The notes below the pieces were generated by a model. The model saw nothing but the letters and a program-made list of their open reading frames with translations. It was not told where the DNA came from and ran no database searches. The position numbers were made by a program, and so were the translations under genes. Shown here in pieces: positions 1-3,916 of a stretch of DNA of 6,236 nucleotides. This DNA comes from an archaeon (GTDB lineage: Archaea; B1Sed10-29; WALL01), in NCBI GenBank assembly GCA_030592525.1, contig JAUVIW010000058.1, forward strand, positions 1 through 6,236, in the 5' to 3' direction. Position 1 is the stretch's first letter. Each line of letters starts with the position of its first letter.

Positions 1-78
1 GGGTTTGTGGCGTATGGAATTGGCAAGGGAAAAAGCCAATTTAAGTACTACTCCGCTAATCTGGGTAGGCGGCATTAA
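1..78 (+). CDS. C-terminal fragment of an unknown protein (partial, left edge)
   Basis: Frame 1 is open from the first base to a TAA at 76-78, giving 25 residues rich in Gly, Lys and Tyr and ending in LGRRH. The stop lies one base before the stop of the - strand thioredoxin-like gene (80-82), so the two genes would converge tail to tail. The same tight arrangement recurs at 1935-1941, which makes a real gene end plausible. The fragment is too short to assign to a family. Twenty-five open codons can also occur by chance, so this is only a tentative call. Confidence 0.4.
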   Translation, partial: GFVAYGIGKGKSQFKYYSANLGRRH

Positions 79-79
79 T

Positions 80-535
80 TTAGATTTGCTGGATTAGCTC
101 GACCACTTCAGGGTCGCTGCACACAGCAGGGTCATCTTCGCCGATGTCACAGAACAGCGCAGTCAAGACTAGCTCGTCGTGCTCCTCGCCGTGTGACTCT
201 CCAGCCCCAATGCGGAAGTGCTTCCCGCCGATGACCACTACCGGTCTTGAGCCCTCAGGCGAGTAGTGGTTGATGATCTCTATGTCCTCGCCAGTCGACT
301 GCTCGTCGAGCACGACAATGCGTGACTCAATCAGCGGGAACTGCTCTGCCACGCGCTTGAAGATTGGCTTCTGCCAGGCACAGTGCGGGCACCAAGACGT
401 TCCCAGGAGGTAAGCCAGGGGCTTCGCCTCCACGCTATCGACCGTGCTGAACTTGCCAATCGTTGGCGTGCCCTCAGCGATGGGCACGTCGTGGAAAGGG
501 CAGACAACGCTGTTGGGGTCCTGTGGGTTGAACAC
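80..535 (-). CDS. Thioredoxin-fold domain protein, CPHC active site (C-terminal half of an interrupted gene)
   Basis: The 151-residue product starts at a GTG codon. It has a thioredoxin-like core: a strand leading into WCPHC (Cys49, Cys52) at the start of a helix, then SRPVVVI, where Pro98 fits the cis-proline opposite the active site. Extra cysteines lie at 12, 129 and 139. CPHC is the active-site type of DsbA-like oxidants, so the domain probably handles disulfides. The GTG has no Shine-Dalgarno sequence and comes only two codons after the TAA that ends the preceding half, in the same frame. The segment before the domain (VFNPQDPN, then VCPFHD) reads like a linker continuing from the upstream membrane segment. 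I therefore think this is the detached C-terminal domain of one membrane-anchored protein and not an independent gene. If it is translated alone it would lack its anchor and stay in the cytoplasm. The fold call is firm; the gene boundary is not. Confidence 0.75.
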   Translation of the reverse strand: MFNPQDPNSVVCPFHDVPIAEGTPTIGKFSTVDSVEAKPLAYLLGTSWCPHCAWQKPIFKRVAEQFPLIESRIVVLDEQSTGEDIEIINHYSPEGSRPVVVIGGKHFRIGAGESHGEEHDELVLTALFCDIGEDDPAVCSDPEVVELIQQI

Positions 536-541
536 GCAGTT

Positions 542-544
542 TTA
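542..544 (-). other. In-frame TAA interrupting the membrane thioredoxin-like gene
   Basis: On the - strand the codons run GAC CCT TAA AAC TGC GTG TTC, and the same frame is open for 107 codons before and 153 after. A single base change such as AAA (Lys) to TAA would explain it. UAA is not a known recoding codon for selenocysteine (UGA) or pyrrolysine (UAG), so mutation or sequence error is the simplest reading. Confidence 0.7.
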
Positions 545-865
545 AGGGTCCGCGGGGTCGCATGTCCCGAGCACAACAAGGTTGTACCCACTGTAAGCGC
601 TGTAAGCAAAGCTCGTGAGCATGAGTATGGTGAAGAACCATGAGATTACCTCGAAGTGCTTGTGCACGAGGCCGGCGGCTTTCGGCGAGCGCACAAACAA
701 TTTCCCCACAATCTTGCCTCGCATCTTCTTGTCGAAGCCTGTCTGGCACGGCCTCAGTGTCACGCGGCGGAACACGCAGTCGAACGCCTCAGTTGCGTAC
801 TCGCGGTGCGTGGCTGAGAAAATGCCTAGGATGCCGAATACTATCAGTGCTATGACACAAATCAA
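542..865 (-). CDS. Two-helix membrane protein, N-terminal half of an interrupted membrane thioredoxin-like gene
   Basis: The product is 107 residues. Helix 1 covers about residues 2-16 and helix 2 about 73-97. Between them is a basic loop (RRVTLRPC, DKKMRGK, VRSPK) that should face the cytoplasm, placing what follows helix 2 outside. Cysteines at 30 and 40 lie in the loop and Cys102 just after helix 2. The frame ends CDPADP-TAA at 542-544 and continues in phase as NCVFNPQDP into the CPHC thioredoxin domain, so the intact product would be a protein of about 261 residues with an extracytoplasmic thioredoxin fold. The only usable start is a TTG at 865. It lies two codons after the in-frame TGA of the ferredoxin gene, with a weak GAGTGAT ribosome site 5 nt upstream. 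It is the third gene of the DUF1858-ferredoxin operon. The break may be a real nonsense mutation, an assembly error or a gene split. Confidence 0.65.
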   Translation of the reverse strand: MICVIALIVFGILGIFSATHREYATEAFDCVFRRVTLRPCQTGFDKKMRGKIVGKLFVRSPKAAGLVHKHFEVISWFFTILMLTSFAYSAYSGYNLVVLGTCDPADP

Positions 866-871
866 GGCGAA

Positions 872-1057
872 TCACTCGATGGTAATCGCGCCCACTGGGC
901 ACGAGGACTTTGCGCTTTCGCAGTCGCAGCCTTCACAGTCCGCGCCGTCCTTGACGTGGCTTTTTCCGTCAGAGCCCATTTCAAATAAGTTTGGGCAGAT
1001 GGTGGTGCAAACACCGCACCCGATACATGTTGATGCGTCAACTTTCGCTTTTGCCAT
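872..1057 (-). CDS. Ferredoxin, single 4Fe-4S cluster
   Basis: This 61-residue ferredoxin is a small cytoplasmic electron carrier. Cys11, Cys14 and Cys17 (CIGCGVC) plus Cys53 (CPVGAITI) fit the four ligands of one 4Fe-4S cluster. Cys21 and Cys46 match roughly the positions that form a disulfide in single-cluster archaeal ferredoxins such as that of Pyrococcus furiosus, whose second ligand is Asp where this protein has Cys14. Two further cysteines (41 and 44, in DCEGCDC) are unusual. Length is normal for the family. The ATG start has a good Shine-Dalgarno sequence, GGAGATG, 7 nt upstream, lying inside the last codons of the DUF1858 gene. The gap between the two genes is only 2 bases, so translation is probably coupled. 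The likely partners are the DUF1858 protein and the downstream thioredoxin-like protein, but this is inferred from position only. Confidence 0.93.
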   Translation of the reverse strand: MAKAKVDASTCIGCGVCTTICPNLFEMGSDGKSHVKDGADCEGCDCESAKSSCPVGAITIE

Positions 1058-1059
1058 TT

Positions 1060-1269
1060 TTATTCATCTCCTTGGATTGCTTTGTTAAGCTTTTGGATTA
1101 GTGCGTCGATGTCCTCTATGCCGTGGGCTTGCGCGCCTGCCCCGAGTGATTCGCTTGATGCGAGGGCGCACCCGATACACCCCATTCCAGCGTCCTGCAG
1201 GACGGGTATTGATTGGGGGTACTTGCCGACGAGCTCGGCGATTGTCATGTCCTTAGTTATCGTAGCCAT
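1060..1269 (-). CDS. DUF1858 / hybrid-cluster-protein-associated redox disulfide domain protein
   Basis: This small protein (69 residues from the chosen start) matches the DUF1858 family. It opens with ITKDMTIAELVGKYP, and a GMGCIGC motif carries the paired cysteines thought to form a redox-active disulfide, followed by ALASSESL and a helical tail. The biochemical role of the family is not established; related domains often lie beside or inside redox proteins. I chose the ATG at 1269 over the one at 1278. The TATA box at 1292-1301 predicts transcription starting near 1271, which would leave the 1278 codon outside the message and make the 1269 ATG essentially leaderless. Neither ATG has a clear ribosome site. 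This is the first gene of the operon with ferredoxin and the membrane thioredoxin-like protein. Confidence 0.88.
   Translation of the reverse strand: MATITKDMTIAELVGKYPQSIPVLQDAGMGCIGCALASSESLGAGAQAHGIEDIDALIQKLNKAIQGDE
1065..1071 (-). promoter_or_regulatory. Ribosome binding site of the ferredoxin gene
   Basis: GGAGATG on the - strand ends 7 nt before the ferredoxin ATG. It overlaps the final codons of the DUF1858 gene, which points to translational coupling within one transcript. Confidence 0.7.
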
Positions 1270-1291
1270 AATACTCATCTTTCTCTTTTTC

Positions 1292-1301
1292 GGTATTTAA
1301 A
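1292..1301 (-). promoter_or_regulatory. TATA box of the DUF1858-ferredoxin operon
   Basis: TTTAAATACC on the - strand starts 32 nt before the chosen DUF1858 ATG. It overlaps the TAA stop codon (1297-1299) of the upstream HxlR gene. The preceding CG and trailing ACC recur at two other promoters in this window. Confidence 0.65.
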
Positions 1302-1602
1302 CGCTTCCCCATTTCTCTATCCACGCGTCAATGCCCTTCAGCTGCTCGACTAGGGCCTCCCCCTTTTCTGTGAGGGAGTACTCCACCCTCGGCGGGATTT
1401 CGTTGAACGCCTTGCGGGTCACGAGGCCTTCCCTCTCGAGCTCCTTCAGGCGCCCGGCCAAGGTCTTGCTGCTCACGCCGTTCAGCTCCTTCATGAAGTC
1501 CTTGAAGCGCTTGGGCTGCTCGAAGCTCAGTATTTTGAGTATGTGCAGCATGCACTTCTTTCCTAGCAGGTCGTATGCTGGTGACAATGGGCATGTGGCC
1601 AT
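1297..1602 (-). CDS. HxlR/DUF24-family winged-helix transcriptional regulator
   Basis: The 101-residue protein has the full HxlR winged-helix pattern: CPLSPAYDLLGKK at the N terminus, PKRFKDFMKELNGVSSKTLAGRLKELEREGLV as recognition-helix region and start of the wing, then PPRVEYSLTEKGEALV and a C-terminal dimer helix. Such proteins bind DNA as dimers, and several bacterial members (YodB, HypR) sense thiol-reactive stress through an N-terminal cysteine. Cys4 aligns with the sensing cysteine of YodB, and Cys17 sits where family members usually have Trp (GKRW or GKW). I chose the ATG at 1602 because GGTG lies 8 nt upstream; the ATG at 1620 would add six residues not expected in the family. The gene is divergent from glutaredoxin and upstream of the redox operon, so both are plausible targets. 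The function is inferred from family and context. Confidence 0.9.
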   Translation of the reverse strand: MATCPLSPAYDLLGKKCMLHILKILSFEQPKRFKDFMKELNGVSSKTLAGRLKELEREGLVTRKAFNEIPPRVEYSLTEKGEALVEQLKGIDAWIEKWGSV

Positions 1603-1610
1603 GGGAAAAA

Positions 1611-1614
1611 CACC
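1611..1614 (-). promoter_or_regulatory. Ribosome binding site deciding the HxlR start
   Basis: GGTG on the - strand lies 8 nt before the ATG at 1602. It supports that start over the ATG at 1620, which has no purine-rich ribosome site in front of it. Confidence 0.5.
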
Positions 1615-1638
1615 GTTCATCGCTTTTCGTGGGTAAAC

Positions 1639-1646
1639 TATTTATA
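1639..1646 (-). promoter_or_regulatory. TATA box of the HxlR gene
   Basis: TATAAATA on the - strand predicts transcription starting around 1616-1620, giving a short leader of about 15 nt that includes the GGTG ribosome site of the 1602 start. Confidence 0.6.
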
Positions 1647-1670
1647 CTTTATGCCGGAAACCCATTAATA

Positions 1671-1678
1671 TTATAAGG
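1671..1678 (+). promoter_or_regulatory. TATA box of the glutaredoxin gene
   Basis: TTATAAGG begins exactly 30 nt before the glutaredoxin ATG, and no ribosome site lies between them, so the transcript is probably leaderless. The box sits between ACCC (1660-1663) and GGGT (1677-1680), an inverted pair that could be an operator. Confidence 0.5.
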
Positions 1679-1700
1679 GTAATGAGCCTAAATCGATGCC

Positions 1701-1937
1701 ATGGCACACAAAGTAATCGTCTACGGGACTGAGATGTGCCCTTGGTGCAAGCGCGCCGAGGCATTCTTCAAGGACAACGACATCAATTTCACTTACTATG
1801 ATGTCGGCGCTGACCAGATGAAGGCACAGGAAATGGTTGAGAAGAGCGGCCAGACAGGTGTGCCTGTTATCGATATTGATGGCATCACTGTCGTCGGCTT
1901 TGACGAGCTAAAGATAAAGACGCTTATGAAAGCCTGA
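1701..1937 (+). CDS. Glutaredoxin-family thiol-disulfide oxidoreductase (CPWC)
   Basis: The 78-residue product is a complete, cytoplasmic, minimal glutaredoxin/NrdH-like fold. Strand one (KVIVYGTEM) leads into CPWC (Cys13, Cys16) at the start of helix one. TGVPVIDIDG carries the cis-proline, and VVGFDELKI closes the fold in the position of the family's GF motif. Such proteins reduce protein or small-molecule disulfides, accepting electrons from glutathione-type thiols or a thioredoxin reductase; the donor here is unknown. The ATG at 1701 is chosen because a TATA box lies 30 nt upstream with no ribosome site, indicating a leaderless message. It is divergent from the HxlR regulator. Its stop is one base from the stop of the convergent aminopeptidase gene. 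Confidence 0.93.
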   Translation: MAHKVIVYGTEMCPWCKRAEAFFKDNDINFTYYDVGADQMKAQEMVEKSGQTGVPVIDIDGITVVGFDELKIKTLMKA

Positions 1938-1938
1938 T

Positions 1939-2970
1939 TCACCTGGGCATCTCTTTCGGCGGCTTTTTCAGTAAGTGATACAAGAGGGTTATGCAGTCGT
2001 CAACATCCTTCATGTTAGCCACGCTTATCGTGCTGTGTATGTTGCGCACTGGCGGCCCGATGACGCTCACAGGAATTCCGCCGCGTGACACCTGAATGCT
2101 GAATGCGTCCGTCGTGCCCGTGTCGGACACGTCGTACTGTATCTTTATCTTCTTCTTTTTCGCGATGTCCGTGAGCCAGTTGTTGATGGTGCGGTTACCT
2201 ATCACTTCCGCGTCCATTACGGTTATGCACGGCCCGCCTCCAAGTTTTTTGGTCGTCGAGTCCTTTGTTGAGTCCTCTGCCGCAGCGACGTCCATCGCAA
2301 TCGCCCAGTCAGGCTGCAGGCGGTAGGCAGATGTCTGCGCTCCGTAAAGCCCTATCTCTTCCTGCACCGTGAACACGTAGTAAATCTCTTCGGGTGCCTT
2401 GCTCAGCTTTTTCGCGAGCTCAATGAGCACGAAAACACCTAGGCGGTCATCAAGCGCCTTGCCCGAGATTATCCCCTTTTTTCCAAGTGTCTTGAACTCC
2501 TGCTCGAGGGTGACGTATGTTCCCACGCGCACGCCTTTTTTCTCAAGCTCTTTCTTTGTGAGCCCGGTGTCGACGTACAGGTCGTGGATGCTTGGGAGCT
2601 CTTCTATCTCCCACCCATCCTGCAGGTTAGCAATTGTGATAACGCCGTGTATTTCTCCTTTGTTGGTTTGGATGTGGCATACTTGGCCGATGAGGCTCAA
2701 TGCCTCAAGCCCGCCGACTGCCGTCACCTCTATCTGCCCGAGGTTGGTGATGCGGTGTATCATTAGGCCTATCTCATCCATGTGCGCGGCAAGCATCACG
2801 CGGGGCTTGGTGCCTTCCTTGTGGCAGATGAGGTTGCCCATGCCGTCGACCTCCATGCTGTCGACGTATGGCTTAGTCTCCTTCATCACTATCTTGCGCA
2901 CTGGCTCCTCGTTCCCGCTCACCCCGTAGGCGGTAACCAGTTTCTCAAGCAGCTTCATTCTAGGCGTCAT
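1939..2970 (-). CDS. M42-family metallo-aminopeptidase (tetrahedral aminopeptidase type)
   Basis: This 343-residue cytoplasmic peptidase should trim N-terminal residues from short peptides; M42 enzymes of archaea usually form hollow 12-subunit tetrahedra that act after the proteasome. All expected metal and catalytic residues are visible: His63 in AAHMDE, bridging Asp174 in ALDDRLG, general base Glu204 and metal ligand Glu205 in VQEEIG, Asp227 in AMDVA, and His312 in NIHST. The PDZ-like insert of the family lies between the first His and the Asp. Length is normal. I chose the ATG at 2970 because the TATA element at 2991-3000 begins exactly 30 nt upstream, giving a leaderless start; a TTG at 2979 would lie outside that transcript. 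A third candidate, the ATG at 2958, also exists. Substrate preference cannot be read from the sequence. Confidence 0.95.
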   Translation of the reverse strand: MTPRMKLLEKLVTAYGVSGNEEPVRKIVMKETKPYVDSMEVDGMGNLICHKEGTKPRVMLAAHMDEIGLMIHRITNLGQIEVTAVGGLEALSLIGQVCHIQTNKGEIHGVITIANLQDGWEIEELPSIHDLYVDTGLTKKELEKKGVRVGTYVTLEQEFKTLGKKGIISGKALDDRLGVFVLIELAKKLSKAPEEIYYVFTVQEEIGLYGAQTSAYRLQPDWAIAMDVAAAEDSTKDSTTKKLGGGPCITVMDAEVIGNRTINNWLTDIAKKKKIKIQYDVSDTGTTDAFSIQVSRGGIPVSVIGPPVRNIHSTISVANMKDVDDCITLLYHLLKKPPKEMPR

Positions 2971-2990
2971 GCCCTGCAAAAAGAGCCCAG

Positions 2991-3000
2991 GGTATTTAAG
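2991..3000 (-). promoter_or_regulatory. TATA box of the M42 aminopeptidase gene
   Basis: CTTAAATACC on the - strand starts 30 nt before the ATG at 2970. It contains the TAA stop codon (2996-2998) of the upstream metalloprotease gene, so the promoter is embedded in the end of that gene. Confidence 0.65.
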
Positions 3001-3862
3001 CGTTAGCCGGCTTGTGCTTCTTGATAAGTGCCTTTAGCTTCTTCTTATCAACGCCGCTGTGCAGGCCCGCCATGAGCAATGCCTTGTCAAGGGGCTTGCC
3101 CATCATTAGTTCCTTGGCGACATCAACACGCACATCCTTTTTCGCGAGCTTGTTCAGCTCGAGCGCGATGTAATGGATGTATTGCCCTGCCCATCCCTTC
3201 GTGCCTTTGAAAAAGAGGACGTGGTTCTTCCTCTTGTCTGAAAGGCTTAGGTCATTGCTCCATATCCCCCTCATTACATGGAGGTCGAACTCGGATTCCC
3301 CTGGCTTCGGCGCGATGTGCTTGTTAGGTGGCTTCAGCTCAAGCAGTGCGATGTATTCTGCCAGGCCTTCCTCGCGCGAGTTTGGCAGCTTGTTCTTCTT
3401 TATTTTCATTGATATGAAGTGGGCTGCCTCGTGGTTGATGGTGTGCCTGGTCTCGTCCTTGTCTCCCCGTGCGTCCACAATCGTTCTCTTGCTGAAAAAC
3501 CGGACTCCGCCAACAATTTTTTTGTAGTCCCTATAGTGTAGCGCGTACTTCACACCCAAGCCACCGAGCACGATTCCAGCTCCCACAGGCATGCCTAATG
3601 CTGAGGCCAGGGCGATAAACCCTCCGCTTCCCGCATTGATGCTGTAATCAACCGTGTTGTGCTGTGCTAAGATGTAGCTCGGATAGTCATGGAACGCCCG
3701 TATGTTGTTCATGAAGTCCAGGGTAATCTTGTCCCTCATATGCTTGGGCAGGTCAGGCATGTACTTATCAGCGAGCTTGTCCATACGCTTCATGCCCATT
3801 ACTTTGAACTTGTGGTTGTTCTTCTTCCGCGTCCTGTTCCACTCACGCAGCTTCTTCAGCAT
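2996..3862 (-). CDS. Predicted gluzincin-type zinc metalloprotease, uncharacterised family
   Basis: The 288-residue protein carries HEAAH (144-148), whose two histidines would bind zinc and whose Glu would be catalytic. EEGLAEY (164-170) follows; Glu165 fits the third zinc ligand of clan MA(E), in the manner of the EGxAxY motif of gluzincins. Spacing is HExxH-X16-E. The first 50 residues are strongly basic. Residues about 79-104 form a Gly/Ala-rich hydrophobic stretch (FIALASALGM, GAGIVLGGLGV) that could be one membrane segment or helical hairpin. The C terminus is lysine-rich and probably helical. I do not recognise the family and the substrate is unknown. The ATG at 3862 is chosen over an adjacent GTG at 3865; there is no ribosome site, and the TTTAAA element lies 30 nt upstream. 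The next gene downstream encodes an aminopeptidase, but it has its own promoter. Confidence 0.75.
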   Translation of the reverse strand: MLKKLREWNRTRKKNNHKFKVMGMKRMDKLADKYMPDLPKHMRDKITLDFMNNIRAFHDYPSYILAQHNTVDYSINAGSGGFIALASALGMPVGAGIVLGGLGVKYALHYRDYKKIVGGVRFFSKRTIVDARGDKDETRHTINHEAAHFISMKIKKNKLPNSREEGLAEYIALLELKPPNKHIAPKPGESEFDLHVMRGIWSNDLSLSDKRKNHVLFFKGTKGWAGQYIHYIALELNKLAKKDVRVDVAKELMMGKPLDKALLMAGLHSGVDKKKLKALIKKHKPANA

Positions 3863-3886
3863 CACTAGAAATTATGCCCCGAACCG

Positions 3887-3896
3887 TTTAAATACC
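3887..3896. promoter_or_regulatory. Single TATA element shared by the divergent protease and cysteine desulfurase genes
   Basis: TTTAAATACC holds the self-complementary core TTTAAA (3887-3892). The core centre lies 27.5 nt from the first base of each start codon, the ATG at 3917 on the + strand and the ATG at 3862 on the - strand. It is the only convincing TATA-like element in the 54-bp gap. The flanking bases (CG before, ACC after) match two other promoters here in the + orientation, which may favour the desulfurase direction. Confidence 0.65.
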
Positions 3897-3916
3897 CTCA
3901 CGCCCAAATCAAACCC

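Noticed and set aside
872..874. TGA between the ferredoxin and membrane frames as a possible selenocysteine codon.
   Set aside because: The ferredoxin ends exactly where the family normally ends (AITIE), no redox motif surrounds the codon, and I see no SECIS-like hairpin.
615..1088. + strand ORF of 157 codons opposite the ferredoxin and membrane genes.
   Set aside because: The - strand carries the 4Fe-4S ferredoxin and the helical membrane segment; the + strand product has no recognisable features.
2399..2929. + strand ORF of 176 codons within the M42 gene.
   Set aside because: It lies antisense to a gene with a complete set of catalytic residues, has Ser/Pro-rich composition, and has no ribosome site or promoter.
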